From: Irpex lacteus
Lineage: Eukaryota; Basidiomycota; Agaricomycetes; Polyporales; Irpicaceae
Assembly: GCA_001986395.2 (NCBI GenBank)
Contig: MQVO02000032.1
Coordinates: 233,713 to 297,712, forward strand
Length of the DNA: 64,000 nucleotides
Direction of reading: 5' to 3'
Within the stretch, counting starts at the first letter, position 1. Each line of letters opens with the position of its first letter. Of this stretch, positions 34,430 through 48,918 are shown piece after piece. The notes beneath the pieces are model-generated. The model did not search any database. It was not told the DNA's origin and saw only the letters and a list, made by a program, of their open reading frames with translations. The position numbers and the translations under genes were made by a program.

Positions 34430-37400
34430 ATGGAACAGCACGTCTTACCTGACAAGGTGGACTCGCCTGATGCAGAGTCAAAGACAGCAACACGTTATGT
34501 GCTCTCAGGTCAGCCAACTGGGTGGGCTGCTATGGCCCAAAACATGCGAGAGTATGACGAGGACAAGGTTAGATTTACGAAGGAAGATATTGACACCCTT
34601 CTGACATTTGTACGTTATTTCTGCTTTTATTCACCGTTCTCTCAGTCGACGTCACAGTATGTTTTGTAGGCCGGTCTGTTCTCCGCTGCACTCACCGCAT
34701 TCCTCGTGGAGTCATATCAGGCTCTCCTTCCGGATCCAACCTCACAACTCGCATCCACCTCTCAACAATCCCTCGCTGTCATGCAGCAAATATCGCTGCA
34801 GTTGGCGAACCCCTCCAACCAACCACTAAATATCTCTATTTCTGGAGCTGTACCTCCGACTTTCGAACCGTCAGCGAACGATATTCGGGTCAACGTGCTC
34901 TGGTTCGCCTCGCTCACCTTCAGTCTCATGACTGCGTCCTTCGCAATACTCGTCAAGCAATGGCTACGTGAATACCTCGCGGTCGAGTATCCTTCTCCTC
35001 AAGCCCGGTTACGCATTCGTCACCATCGTTACCCTGAATTATTAAGGTGGAAGGTCTTTGAGATCGCAGCCCTCCTCCCGCTCCTGCAACAGCTTGCGCT
35101 GGCATTATTCTTCATCGGCCTCTGTTATTTCACCGCCTCGGTGCACAAGAGTGTCGGGCACACAACTCTGCCGCTTGTCGCGGGATGGGCCTTCTGCTTT
35201 ACAGTTGCCACTTTGCTCCCCGTCTTTCTACCTCGCTGTCCCTACAAGACGACATTACTCAAATCCCTTCATGTGTATATCTTACGGGGTTTGGAGCAGA
35301 TTCTTCCCCGGATAACCCCTCGTCTACGACGGCCTTCCTATCATCAAGGTTTCACTGACCTTCTGCAGCGTCGGACGAAGCAGTTACTCGATCGTTTCCG
35401 CCTCTATCTAGGCAAATATCGCTCGCGGCACGATGAACAGTACATCATCATGCAGGACGATCAAGACATAAAAATCCTATCCAGCGTTGACGTCATACAA
35501 CTTAACGACGAGCTGTTATCTACCACAATCCTCGAATCTCTTCAGCAAATACACGGCCCTCGTTGGATCGATATTGTCGCCTTTGTTTATGAGCTGCTGA
35601 ATCATCGCGGATACTCTGTCGTCTATCCCAGGAACTTCTCAACTATCCCGCCCCTCCACTTCAGGACCTTGAGTCAGTCAGCGTACACGGGCATCATCGA
35701 CATTATCTCCCGCTATGCGCAGCTCAGACTTGGCGTTGAAGAAGGCTACAGTGCTCAGATAGCTATCCAACATACCTGGGTTATCCTCCTTTCGGAGAGC
35801 CGCTATCCCTTTCCAAAGTCAGGCGTTTCCGCGTTACACAAACTTTTCGAATCACCCACAATTGAAGATGAATGGAGAAACCTTGTGCGCGCCAGTTCCG
35901 ATCTTGCCTCACTGTTCGGATGCCTTGAAAGGAGGATAGAAAATCTTGATTTGAGCCTCTCATCATCTTTGCGTTTCATCGACCTTATTGAAATCCGTCT
36001 TTCGAACAGACGATCGGTTGAGCCTCAGCGATGATATATCAAGGTGGCCATGGGATGTTTTCTTGGAGCGGTCACCCCATTCGCAGGGGGTTTACCAGGC
36101 TGTCGCACAGTGTGTGGCAGCAATCATAAGTCATGCTCTTATACGACCTATTAGAGCCACGCCTAGCAGGTCTGTTCACGAATTATCAAATCATCGCATA
36201 GAGGTAAACGACGTAGCGGCGGAAGTCGCAGTCATTGCCCGATGCGAGGGTGCTATGGCTTGTACATGGTATCTTGCCAATATATCCGGAAATAACTATT
36301 TCCCCCAAGGATTCCAGTCCACTCTTGTTCAATGGCTTTCCCACAGGGATAGTGCTGTGACTGCTGCCCTTGCCATACAAGCTCTCGCTCGGGTAAGTGC
36401 ACAGGTTGTCGTGAATGTGTGTTACGAGTGCAGATGGGGTGAGTATCTCTCACATGGTGTGGGACACCGTAATGTCAAGCTTGCTGACCACACTTTCGAA
36501 CTCAGCCAAAAATTACCGTTCCCTCCAACAACCGGCACTACTTGGTCTTATTGATGTTCTCAACAGCCTGCGCCCAGCTCACGATGAGTCAGATTCCGTG
36601 GTGACTGATCACGAAAGCCCCTTCAACACTCGTCTAGCGTCACCCAGTCACGCCCTAAAGCTCTTGTGCTTATTCATCCAATTTGCTCCCAAGTATTCTG
36701 AAGAACCGTCGAGCGAGTTACCGGAATGGCGAACACTTCTTCACGTTCTCGCGGGCCTCGCTCGTTCAAGCCTCAGAATATCTGAACCCGATTCTTCGAA
36801 TCCGTCGATCTCCAAACGCACTTCCACCATTTGCCGAAATACGCTTTCGGAAACCGATGCCATGATCATTCATGCATGCCTACAGCACATCCGACGGGAT
36901 GATCTAAGCTGGGGGTACCACAATTGGACAATACCCACATACGAAGAGTGGTGCCAGGAGTTCAATGATGAATGCTCCGCGTTCGATGACCGCCTTGTCG
37001 AGACGTTGGGGATGATGCATTATGCCTTCCATTATCCCGACAGAGGCTTCAGACCGAAGGACGAGGCACAGTCTTTCAGATTAAGGCGCCTGGACGTCGC
37101 CGAGACGGTGAGGAGCGCATTAGACAATCAAGAACAGGAAAGGCCTTTCTCTCCGAGTGTTCACAGTAAACAGAGTGAAGCTCACTCTCCTTCTGTGCGC
37201 GCCAGTATTGTGGATGTGGAGATAGAGTCGCAACACGCTGGAGACGTATTATCAGGACCCCCCGGTGTTCTCTCGGAAGGTCACCCGTCCACTGGGACTT
37301 CTACCAGTTCTTTGAACTTGGATCCACCGGCAACCTCTTCGGACATCGTTGCATCAAGCTTTATTCGTCCGGGAGACGACAGCATTGATCGTACGGTCTC

Positions 37401-37482
37401 GGATGAAGAATCTGCGAACAGCAGACCTTCAAGCGGTGGTTCCCTCCGTCATCCTGGCGCCGAAGGAGGAGTGGCTCGGTGA
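34430..37482 (+). pseudogene. DUF6535 membrane protein, copy C, frameshifted
   Basis: Exon 1 is 34430-34609 (start MEQHVLPDKVDSP, then RYVLSGQPTGWAAMAQNM); exon 2 starts at 34670 with AGLFSAALTAFLVESYQALL. The membrane region is complete (NDIRVNVLWFASLTFSLMTA, VKQWLREYLAVEYPSPQARL, FFIGLCYFTASVHKSVG, LPVFLPRCPYKTTLL). Coding homology leaves its frame near 35990-36000: the first frame ends shortly after LIEIRLSNRRS, while the family sequence continues in another frame as SVFRTDDRLSLSDDISRWPW. Exon 3 (from about 36500) includes SPSHALKLLCLFIQFA and ends with a unique ~110-residue Ser/Glu-rich tail. A one-base indel explains the break; a sequencing error is the alternative. Everything else looks conserved. 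Confidence 0.75.
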
Positions 37483-40400
37483 CCCACTAGGGCCGGAAAC
37501 GACCTTTCTTGTGGAAAGGTGGCGCATCCGGATGCAGGTAAACGACATCGAGGTGTCAGGCGATACGTGCGACGACACTGGCAACATCAAGCCCCAGAAT
37601 AAGGAGACTGAGTCAATGGCAAGTGGTTGAATGATCGCAACGTACGGAGAGGCTGACGGCGAGTATCTCGGGAGAGGTGTCGTCGAGTGATGAAGGTCAT
37701 AGACATTTATTAGTACGTAGGAAGTCAGACGAGATGCCTGAGTGTTGGCACTTGTGAATTGTTCAAGTAACAACATTATTGAGTGAGAATGATTAACATA
37801 AGGCGTCGAGCGTTGCGGCCGACTCACATAATCATATACGTCGGCATTGAAGCCAACGGGTCATGCGACAGGAACGCAGTTGATGTTTGTCTCAGTTTGT
37901 GTAACTTAGATAAGAGAGGTGAAGCTCGTATGGACCGATGAACAAGGCGGGACTGAGAACACCTCGTATGGCTGGGACTGGATCAGGTATGGTTGGTCCT
38001 GGTCGTATGAGAATTATAGGTAGCATGCGCAACGATGTTTTACTACGTTCGGTAGCGAACATGGCGGTTTGAGGGTGGGGATTAAAAAAGAGTAATAGCA
38101 GCGCTGCAGTGATTGATGCGTATCTTGAGGTTGTTTAGCTGTCGCTCGTCAAGTTGCTTGCTCGTCAGAAAGGCGCGGGGAAGTTGAGACGAGACCAGAT
38201 GGTGACCGCCACAAGAGTCGAGTAAGAGCTCTAGCTCGACGTTCAAAAGAGCTAAGTTAGTTCATCTTTAGTATGCACAAGTACCATAGACAAACGGTAC
38301 AGCACTCACCGAGAAGTTGAACTGACTTTATTCTCCCGGGCACGTCCTAGCCTCCGTCGCTTCATTGTACATATGGAGGTAGCTGTGGGGGCACAGTCGC
38401 GAGTTTGATTGTTTTCAGATTGACCGCACGCCCAAGAAGTACAGTGGATTGACTGACAATCAACTGAGGATACGTCAAAGAGGATAGGAGTGCTTTTTGG
38501 ATATCAGGGAGGATGACTGATGAACAAACGTCAGCACGCACAAGTACCGCAAGCAAACGATACGATACTCACGGAGAAACCGTTTTACTCTCCCAGACAT
38601 CTCTGTCTCCATTGCTTCTCGGTACAGTTGCGCGACAGTCATATGCATATAGACTCGTCGAATGGACATTGAGTTGAATAGGTATCGACGCGCGGAGGTT
38701 GCTACCGGGCCACACTTGCAATCGCAAGTTTACTGCGCGTTCAACGTTCAGGCGCAGGGTGTCATTGGTGAAGCTTTGAAGCACGAGCTGAGGAGGTCAT
38801 GCTCAGTGTGGACGAAGCGGGAAGAGGAAGATAACGGCGGGATGAGAAGAGAGTGGTTGAGTCGCCGTTGATCTCGGTCCGTTTTTGACCGGTCTGGCAC
38901 GTTACATCATCCATCTTGTCCCTCGACATCCACCACCAACCACCGCCACACTCATAACTCTCTCTGTATAGCTCTGCAGCTGGGGTACGAGTACATCTCA
39001 AGGCTGAAACTATAAGCGTGCGGCTGTCGACGGCAACCTCTAGCGATTCTCGACGCCGCTCTTTCCTCTCCTGTCTTCGCCGGCGCAGTGGGTCAGCGAG
39101 TGGTTGTCTGCGGGAAACGACAATGTGAGCACATTGGTTCTGGTTGCCATTGATGTGAGTGACTCGGTGCGTGCTAGGTTTCTCCTCGGTTGTTATTTCT
39201 AATCCATGCAGAGACGGTATGCGTTTGTCCTGTTATGTCGCATTTCCTAAGCTGCCAACTGCGTTTGAACTTTGAAGAACTTCGATCAACCTGTTGCCCC
39301 ACCCTCACTTGCCCTTTCCAACCGAGCAACACAACTTCATGCAGCACCGCACCATCTGTTCGCACCTATAGAAGTCAGACGGCTCGCATAGAGGCCATCG
39401 ATTCCACAGTATCGGCAGATGATGTCGGCCTGCCGCGTTGTGCGTGAGTCCCGTCTTTTCTCTGCAGCACTAACGAAGCATTCTACGCATAGGCAAACGG
39501 ACCGCTGGATCGACGGACGAGGGAACCTGATACTCAGGACACCCATTTCGAATCCCAGTACAAGACATACATGCACCAACATTCCCACCTCGAACACTTC
39601 GGACGACCACCAAATGTCCACAATACTCAGGAAACACCTCTCATGACGGCGCGGCTACGCTGAAGTGGAACGAGTCCAGTACGTGTGCAAAACGTCAATA
39701 TGCCATTGAGAGAGCTGACAAATGATTGTACAGGTGGTTTGATGAGGTATATGCGACTTGCGCGAGTCGAAACGTAGCTTGTATGTGTCGCCTCGCACCC
39801 TCGCTGTCATTCGATCCTTCAGATATTCACGGGAGTGCGAGGGATTAGTATCTTCGCGTATTCGTCCCGAACTTCTTCGAGGACGCGAAGAGCGGCGGAA
39901 CGGTTAAGGCGTGAAGTTTTGAATTTAGGTGTGTATTGTACTTTCACATATTTCGGTCAACGTTGACATCCCCGGACGCGTTCGTGAGCACGAAGGGCGT
40001 TGGAGTGAGGGTGCAATGGTGCGTAGTGTAATTCGTTCTGCTTTAGTTGATCAATTCGTAGCTTTCCCGACGGTCGTGCAGGATGTGACTCGAGACCCCG
40101 GTCGCACGGCCGTGCGTTAGCAGGACGTGTATTGTTCGACGTTCGGGAACCCGTACGGTGCGGTCACATTAAGGCAGGGGCTACAATGCGTCCGTTGGTA
40201 TCTGTAGCGGAGTAGATACTATCGTGATGAAGGGGGCAGCTTGGCGAGGTTGCCAACGAAGGAGGAGGTCGATTTTGCACGGATCCGCCGGTAGTAGGGT
40301 CGTTGATATTTTCGTTGAAAACCGACCTGTACCGATGGATGGTCGGGTAGGCTGGCGACGTTTGTCTCCCGTGAGGCCCGTGTGTCGATGGCAGAGCCAT

Positions 40401-42599
40401 AGTGATCGCGGCGGTAGCAGCTCGAAGGGTGGACGAGAAAGTACACACGATCGAGGATTGTCGAGCGGGCTAGATGGGTGACGGGACAGCTGGTGTCAAC
40501 TATGATATGTCGTCGGTTCTCCGATTTCGATTGGGGATGTATGGGACATGACTGAAAGCTTCACATGCAGAGAATAAGACGATTGATAGTATACGGGAAC
40601 GTTCGTTAGCATGCGCAATACAGACAGAGGGTGAGGCCTGAGGTACGCACCAAGAAGCCGTGAACTCTCCAATATCGCTCTCAGTCTTCAACGACGTCGA
40701 CGCTCGACGGACTTGTGAGTGCTACGGAGGTGCATACAGCGAGTACGTATGTCGCTTGGGATTGAGGCAAAGGGGGAGACGGTTCGAGGGTATTTTGAAG
40801 TTGTTACTGGGCTGTAATAGCCTGTTTGACCGTCTTCAGGTCGTTCGGTCGTCCAAGGGCGCGACGTGGCCGTTTGAGCGTGGCCCAGAACCAATGAGTC
40901 GAATCAGTGGACGTCCTTCCAACTAACCGGTTGGCGTGAGGCTGCATTGAGGGCACTGATGTGAGAGGGAGAGGAGAGCTGAGGAGGGACGAAGAGCAGT
41001 CGAGCGAGGCGCCGGGTCGTCTCAATCCAACTTGACCGTCGCGTTCACCTCGCCTCCACACAACACAACTCCTCGGCAGCATGGCAGTCAATTCAACGAT
41101 GCTCTTCAGTTCAGGAATATGAGCGTAACGCGACGTTAAATGGCCAGGTTACATTTCAGGTTTCGTTCGGTGAGTGGTCTACTTATTCGACCGTACACAC
41201 CAATGACCTGAAACATTTATGCTGTTCGCTATCGTTATAATACGCGTCAACTACTTCACGACTGCTCACAGTACACTATATACGGATGCAAACGAGCTCG
41301 TCAGTGTAGCGAGGGATTGGAAGCGAGGAGAAGGCTGCTCAGAGGTTGCAGAGAAGGTCACTCGGTGCGTGCCGTTTACTCTTGGGATGTATTGTATCGA
41401 CTCTCATGCATAGTATCACTCTTCGAATAGGCCCTACTTATCTTGAGCGGCGTGTTTCGCTGCGGCATGGACTTCTGCGACCTCTATTGCCCCACCGCGA
41501 CCAACATATCCATCTACCCTCGCGTCAACAACATCATCAACACTGCTTGAAGATGAGCTACGTTTACAGGTAAATGCGCGAGACTGCAATGCACTCGTAG
41601 GACAAACAACCGGTTCGTGGTATAGGGTGGTGATGTCGACGTTGACTCCATTCTGTGCCCAGTGCGGTCGCCCAAACGGTATGTTCGCTGATCTTGATAT
41701 GTTCTCTCGACGTACTTACCCTGTGGTGTTGCATATTCCAACGTTCGTTCTAGATTGCGACGACGTGCATTACACCTTGAACGTGTGTCTCTAGCGTTCT
41801 ACTTGAAGGCGTCGGACAGGGATTCCTATTCCTCGGTGAGTGCTCGTACGTCCGTTCATGAATGATACACGATTCAAGCTCATGAAGCGATGCAAGAACC
41901 TATCTCTCACGCCTCTTCAGATTGAACAGCACCGTCACCACCACCGCCAGAACGACTCTAGTCTTCGCGGCGAGCATCGCGCTCCGCAATTCCTTGCACG
42001 CCAATCTAATATCCTGCCAAATAGCCGCTCCAGATCTTCACATTGACGTGCATAGGCAACGTTGAGGCATCACACACCTGGCGCTAGGACGCTGTGCAGA
42101 CACTTCCTGATCTCCACAGCTGAATGCCCATGCATTGTGCCATTCATCGTTGTGTTCTCAAGGCCCTGCTGTCAAGATGGGATGGATGTGAGCGACACAG
42201 TCGACATCGTACAACACCTGGTAATCCTGAGGCACAATACCTATACAAGATACAACGTATTACGGCGCGTAAAGCAAAGTACAAGCATCCATGACAGCTG
42301 CCAATCCATCACTGCGAAGCGCCGACGCCGCTCAATTCGAAGGCTGTCCAGCGTCCATCTGCCTGCCAAACGTCATGCACCCACGAGGCGTCCTCTATAT
42401 AACCCTTGCGTGTCCACGCCCCGCCTCTTTTCCCTTTACCCCCACGTCTCGAGAACGACCGGTACGTACCTTTCCCTCCACTGCTATCTGCTTTCGTGCG
42501 TTGAAACTGATATCATGGTTCGTTTTCAGTAAGGATCTATTAGCCGCAGACGGAAACGCCTACGCAGAAGAAGATTCTTTCCCTGGATTCTGAGCCGAT
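37483..42599. other. Gene-poor region, left part of the segmental duplication
   Basis: No supported gene. From about 38.3 kb it holds degenerate minus-strand repeat modules (see the module entry), and from about 39.7 kb sequence that recurs at about 50.6-53.5 kb. A leader-like stretch at 42532-42599 (TTTTCAGTAAGGATC..., then TATTAGCCGCAGACGGAAAC) is also present before copy E. The splice acceptor there suggests an untranslated first exon upstream of copy D. Confidence 0.5.
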
Positions 42600-45500
42600 A
42601 TGACTGAGCCGAATGGACCTGAGCCGATTAGACCTGAGCCGACTGGAGGAGTGCCGACAGTGCTCGAGCCGAATGCACTAGAGCCGACTGGAGATGTGCC
42701 GACTAGGCTTGAGCCGACAGAGGATGTGCCGACTGCAGATGCGCCGACTGCATATGGGTTGACCGTTACAGAGCCGACTGTTGTAGAGCCGACCGCAGCT
42801 GAGCTGCAAGGATCTGCGCCGACAGCGGAAGTGCCGATGGAAGGTGTGTCACCAGGAGGTGCACCACCAGGGACTGTGCCGACCGGGGTAGAGCCTGTTG
42901 CAGAGCCGACGCAACATGGCACCGTGCACATGGACACTGCCTCTCTACGCGACAAAGCGAGCCACCCTGGGGGATGCGAGACGGCTGGTCCGTCGAGCAG
43001 ACCCTTATCGCAGGGCGGTTCGTTGCCGCAAGGCGTTAGCGAGCCATTGCTGCAGGACACAGCCAATGTGCCCGAGGTGCGCTCGCCGCAGACCAAGGAT
43101 GACCACGCGAGAGTGTCGAAGGGCCAGGACACGGACACTGATGCGAACACTGATGCGGACTCGAACGTGCGCTACGTTCTGTCTGGCCAACCGACTGGAT
43201 GGACGGCCATGGCGGCGCATATGCGCGAGTACGACGAGGAGAAGGTCAAGAATACCAAGGAGGATATTGATACCTTGCTAACTTTCGTGAGTACCCGCTG
43301 TCTTGCTTTGCTACGGTGTTACTTACAAATTGTCTCATAGGCTGGTTTGTTCTCTGCGGCGCTCACCGCCTTCCTCGTGGAATCCTACCAGAGGCTCCTT
43401 CCCGATCCTAATGCGCAGACCACCGCTGATTCGGTCCAGTCTCTTGTCGTCATGCAACAGATGTACCTCCATGCATACAACTCATCCTCAGACCCTACCA
43501 TTGCTCTTGCCCCCGCTGTTCCCCCTGCCTTCCAACCTTCTCTCAATGACATACGAGTCAATGTGCTCTGGTTTGCTTCACTCATCTTCAGTCTTATGAC
43601 TGCTTCCTTTGCCATACTGGTGAAGCAGTGGCTTCGAGAGTACCTTGCTGTCGATAATCCTTCTCCTCATGCACGTCTTCGCATTCGCCACTACCGAGCA
43701 CCTGGTCTAGCAACATGGAAAGTGTTTGAGATTGCTGCTGTTCTCCCACTCCTGCAGCAGCTTGCCCTTGCTCTTTTCTTCATAGGGCTTTGCTACTTCA
43801 CCGCTGCAGTGCATGAGAGTGTCAAGGATACAACTCTTCCACTTGTTGCTGGATGGGCTTTCTGCTTTACCACTGTCACTATGCTTCCCTTGTTCTTCCC
43901 GCGATGTCCATATAAAATCACCTTGCTCAAATCAATACATCTCAGTGTACATATGCATGTGGTCAAAGCATTGCAGAGACATGCCACTCAGTTGTACTAT
44001 AAGGCTCCCTCAAATCACTGGCTTGGAAGGTGGTCAAATAAAGTCCGTGGCTCTCTGTGGGCCTACATATCTCTGCATGATGAGAGAAAATTTGTCATGA
44101 AGGACACCTCAGACTTGCAAATACTTGCTGAAGTGGACAGTGTCCAATCCAATGATGAACTTATTGGCACAGTGATTTTTGAGTCTCTCCAGCAAATTCA
44201 GGAGCCCAAGTGGGAGGATATAGTCAAGTTTCTGTATCACTTGATTGAGCCACGTGTACAAAACACTGGCTTGCTCTCTAAACCCTGGTATTATGTGGAC
44301 TTGGAATTGTTGACCCGACCAGCATACACTGGCATCATCAACATTCTCTGTCATCACCTTCAAGTGCAGCTCAGCAAGTCAGAGGATCACCAGTGGATGA
44401 CACAAGGTGTCTATTCACATGCACTTTACCTCCTGTTCTCTAACAGCCGTCATCAGTTTCCTCAATCTGGAACGAAGATGCTAGAGCAGCATGGTACTGA
44501 CATAGTATGGGCCCTTGCAAAAAGCTGTGGGAGATCTGAGGAAAGATATCAAGCTTACCTTGAGCTTTTTATGAACATGAATAACAGAGCTAAAGATCAC
44601 AACTGGAGTTGGGAACTATGCCTGCAATACTTTGAAATCATTGCAGATGCTGTGTTTCATAGCTCCCAAGAAACATGCCCGTTGGAGCTCTTCTCAGTAC
44701 AAGGAGATCTGACCTCTTGGCCATGGAATGCTTGGAAAAATAGCTATCAGTATGGAGATCTCTTATGTTTCTGGGCTATGATATTTCTATCAGGTCCTAT
44801 CACTGCAATACGGAAAGAAACAGAGCCTACTACCAGTAATAACTACAGTCCAAGGACTGTCCTGAAACTACCATCTGTCGTAAATCAGGGAGGCAGAAAC
44901 CACTGCATTATTGGTACTCTAGTCAGTATGTGGAACTTGGCCAATATACCAAGATACTACAGTGACCTAGAGTCATTAACATCTGTAATCAACAGCTGTC
45001 TCTCTCAACTGGGTGACACACTGGCTATCCTACAAGCGCTTGGTCAAGTGTTAGAGTCAACATTCATTGATGTATGCAACATTCGGAAATATGACACTCC
45101 ACAAGGTATTTGAACTCTGCTGATCTTGTAATCTCATTATTGGAGATTAACTCTACATTAGTGAATGAACAGGTGCTTCAACATCTCATCAATGCCCTTT
45201 CTTATCCTGCTATCTTTGAGCACCGTCCATTGAAGATCTACTCTAGGCTTACACATGCTCTCAACATGCTTTACTTTGGAATACATCTTGTTGACAGAGA
45301 AGACACTCTTCAATACCAGGATCAGTTCATAACTCTCTTCAGGGCCTTGACTCAAGTTGTCTACCAATCAACAGAAGACTCTACTTTAGCTCGAGAACAT
45401 GAGCTCACTGGTACTGGCTCTCCTACTACAAATCAGGACCATGTGCTTGCCCAGTTCATCCAAGATTCTTCTGTGGAGTTGAAGGCCAAGACCAACAAGG

Positions 45501-45787
45501 CTCTCATAAAGGCATGTCTCAAACATATCCAGAAACAAGATGTCAAAGTGATTGATGTAGAATGGAAGTACGACTCAACTCTGGAGTATGAGCAGTGGAT
45601 TTTGACATTCAAGCCAGAGAGGACAGTCTTTGAGGATAGCTTTGTGGAGTGGCTGTTGGTGCTCTACATGACCTCTAGTAGTGATGAAGATCAAGATGAC
45701 TCAAATGAAGAGATCAATCAGAGTTTCTATAGGATCAGACAGCTTGGTCTAGTGACAAAGGTTAGAGAGAAATACCCCATGTTATGA
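42600..45787 (+). CDS. DUF6535 membrane protein, copy D, with Pro/Thr repeat N-terminus
   Basis: Three exons: 42600-43286, 43341-45105, 45162-45787. Exon 1 is dominated by a repeat of EPTGGVPT-like units (about residues 1-100), then an acidic linker, then VRYVLSGQPTGWTAMAAHM and KVKNTKEDIDTLLTF. Exon 2 has the membrane core (AGLFSAALTAFLVESYQRLL, NDIRVNVLWFASLIFSLMTA, VKQWLREYLAVDNPSPHARL, FFIGLCYFTAAVHESV, LPLFFPRCPYKITLL) and EVDSVQSNDELIGTVIFESL. Exon 3 carries the ALNMLYFGIHLV helix and a C-terminal IRQLGLVTKVREKYPML. Splice sites and phases match copy E. From roughly 43.7 kb to the stop the DNA is strongly CpG-poor, unlike exon 1 and unlike copies A to C, yet the frame is open. Function unknown. 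Confidence 0.87.
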
Positions 45788-48193
45788 TTCTTGTAGATGG
45801 TGTAGTTACCATTACTAGAATACAATTACTGGAGTATGTACCAGCTTTCCCCTCTCCTTTCCTTGACGGGCCAACAATAGGGAAAAGGAACAATCATCAG
45901 TGCGCAAATTGTACAATGTAGACAGGTGGTGATGTAGCTACAAACCAACCCATTTGTTAAGTCCTTGATCCACCTCAGCAGTTGAGTGTCACCTATGACA
46001 GTGTAGGGCAATACTATTTGAGGAACATTACACTAGTGCATGCACAACATTTCTGCATAGTGGGCAAAATATTGTTCTTCTGGGCACATGGACAGATAAG
46101 TGTCTCGAGGGAAGATGACGGTCGAGGAGGTGTGCAAGCAGTAACAACTGGATGTTAAAACTAGGAAGCGAGCTTATATTCAGCGGCCTGTGGTGGCTGG
46201 ACAGCACAGTCAGTGTCTGCGGTCCATGTGTTGAAGGAGGTTGCAGACAACATCAGAAGTGAAATCTCAGGATAGAGAGTAACATATCAACACAAGAACA
46301 CACCATAGAAAGTGTCGAGTACAGTTGGATCATGAGTTGCGTTGAGCACAAGGACTCCAGTTGACGCAGAAGACAACGGAACAGATATCAAGTGAGCAAA
46401 GATGGCCGTTAGAGTGCACACATACAAATATACGACACAATATGCTTACCGAGAACCATAGTAGTAGTACTTCTTCAGATGATCATTCTGACCCTGCCTG
46501 TTCCACGACTCTTATGCGACAGCTGCTAGTGGAAGTGAATATCACTTGACGTTGAAGCAATGAGTGAGAGCGAGACGGTATCGAGAAGCCCTTCCTGGGC
46601 GGCATGGCTGATCAGCAGTGCCTTTTTCGAGCTCACCTGGCATCCAAAATGCCTCACATGGTCAATTTAGCATGAACAAGAGGAGTGGATGCATGTCTGG
46701 CAGACATCTTGAGTTGGGAGACTGATCAACGCGAGAGTGCGGCTGGAGTGGAGGCCGGCGTGTTTGTCGAGGCAGAGCAATAGTCAAGGAGGCGTACGGG
46801 AGTTGCAGCGATGACGGGGTGTTGATATAGGAGGGGAGTTGTGAAGGAGGAACGTTGTGGCGGGCTACCACTGATGCGTGTTGGCAGTCTCTACTGTCAA
46901 CGCGGCGAGATGGGGCAATGGACAGTATTTGAAACCGTAGCGAACACCGACAGGCACAGTTGCGCCATCAGTCTCAAATTGTGTACAAGCTCCTGTCCAT
47001 ATGCAAGGAGATAGCTGATATCGAGTGAATCATGCTGAACGTTAGAGGACACGCAATGCGCAGATAATACAGTACTCACCACGACACCGCGAAACTCTCC
47101 TAGCCCGTTGGAGCCTTCATCGGTTCGCAGCGCTGAGGAGGCCCGCATATGAGAGTGCATTGACGTACAAAAACGTCGCTTTACAATCACAGTGATGTGG
47201 AGATCGAAGCGTGTCTTGAGGTTGTCGGATCATTGCAGTTTGGTTTCTGTCAAGTTGCTTATCTGAGAGCGCAGGGAAGTTGGAGCCGAGACTGGAGGGT
47301 AATGTATCAAGACGAGAGCTGACTGCAGGATGCATCGCGTATGGTCACACTGAATGTGCGTAAGAACTCTAGATGACATGCAAGAGAGCTAGGTTAGCTA
47401 ACTGATAATGAGCGAACGTGAGCATGCACAAGTACCGCAGGAAAACGACACAGTACTTACCTAGAAACCCTGACCCTCTCCAGCCCGACCTCCGTCGGAT
47501 CACGGTACACCTGCATGAAAATCGCGCATAGCACACGAGCGAACTCGTTAGGCTGGCATCACGGTGAATAGGTATCAAGTATTGACGCGTTTCTGGAGGT
47601 GGTTGATGACTCATAGTCATCAGTCTCAGGGACACAGCGTTGCGGTAGCGATAACAGCAGCAAGAACGGGAGGGGAAGGACGGGGGGCTCTAGTTCAAAA
47701 CGCAAGGGAGCTCAGACTGAAACCACAGGCAGATGATGCAGTACTCACCGAGAAACCGTGCACCCATCGGTTCGTAACGCCGAGAAAAGAGACCGTTAGG
47801 TAAGAGCGTGCGCACAAGATCTGTGCGTGTGTCGCCTTATCGTCGAGGTGGTGTGGTGTGGTGTGGTGGTTAAAGACCTGAGGTTGTCGTTGTTGTCCCA
47901 GAGACTACCGTTAAGGTGCTGGCTCGTCCGAGAGACGCAGGGAGGTTGGGAACGAGACTAGAGGGTGACGTCTCAACACCAGAGCTCACAGAAGTATAGT
48001 CGCGCTAGGCCATCTACGGACTGAACTTAAGCCCAGACTGGTGGGCATTGAGAGAACGAGAATGTCACGTCGTTAGCTTGCACAAATACTAGCGAACGAA
48101 GTAGTACTCACCGAGAGACCATATTACTCTCCCGAACACGTCCTAGCCTCCATCGCTTCACGAATCACGGTACACATGCATGCCAATCGTGCA

Positions 48194-48918
48194 TAGCACA
48201 CGAGCGAACTCGTTAGGCTGGCATCACGGTGAATAGGTATCAAGTATTGACGCGTTTCTGGACGTCGTGACCGGCCATAGTCGTCAGTCTGACCATCTTC
48301 AAGGGTTATGATAACAACAACGAAAACGGGAGAGGGAAGGACGAAAGGCTCTGGCTCTGAATCAATGCGCAAGAGAGCTAAGGCTGCTGGTGGTGAGCGA
48401 ACCACAGGCTGACTGGTGTTGAACGTACCACAGGCTGACTGGTGGAGAGCGAACCACAAACTGACTGGAGTTAAACGAGCCCCAGGCAGATGATACAGTA
48501 CTCGCCGATCGCCGAGACACCGTGGAGCTCTCCTGGCCTATCGGTTCGCAACGCCAAGCAAAGAAACCGTTGGATAAGAGCGTGCGCACAAAATGTATGC
48601 GTGTCGCTTTGTCGTCGGGGTGGTGTGGTGTGGTGTTCGAGACCTGAGGTTGTCGTGGTGTCAAGCTGCTTGTTCGTCCGAGAGACGCAGGGAGGTTGGA
48701 GACGAGAGCAGAGGGTAAAGTATCACACCAGAGCTCACAGCAGTATGATCGCGCTAGGTGCGCATGTGAACTTAAGTTAAGCTCGACGTATAAGAGGGCT
48801 CAGATCAGCTGATATCGAGAGAACGAGAACGTCACATCGTTAGCATGCTAAAGTACCATAGACAACGATCAGATACTCACAGAGACACCGCCCTACTCTC
48901 CCGAACACCGAGACACCG
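48194..48918. repeat. Near-identical direct repeat, copy 1
   Basis: About 725 bp matching 58553-59279 with only a handful of single-base indels (for example CCCCAGGCAG versus CCCCAGCAG). This is far more alike than the rest of the duplication, so it points to recent conversion or a separate later copy event. Copy 1 continues past 48918, where copy 2 is cut by the LTR element. Confidence 0.85.
48394..48480. repeat. Short tandem repeat, ~26-bp unit, three copies
   Basis: Units start at 48394, 48421 and 48447 with the shape GAGCGAACCACAGGCTGACT; a partial fourth follows. The same array is present at 58754-58840 in the second near-identical block. Confidence 0.75.

Noticed and set aside
42560..43150. 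Minus-strand ORFs opposite exon 1 of copies D and E (also 53510-54160)
   Set aside because: The Gly/Ser/Thr/Val repeat is the complement of the Pro/Thr repeat and needs no separate gene.
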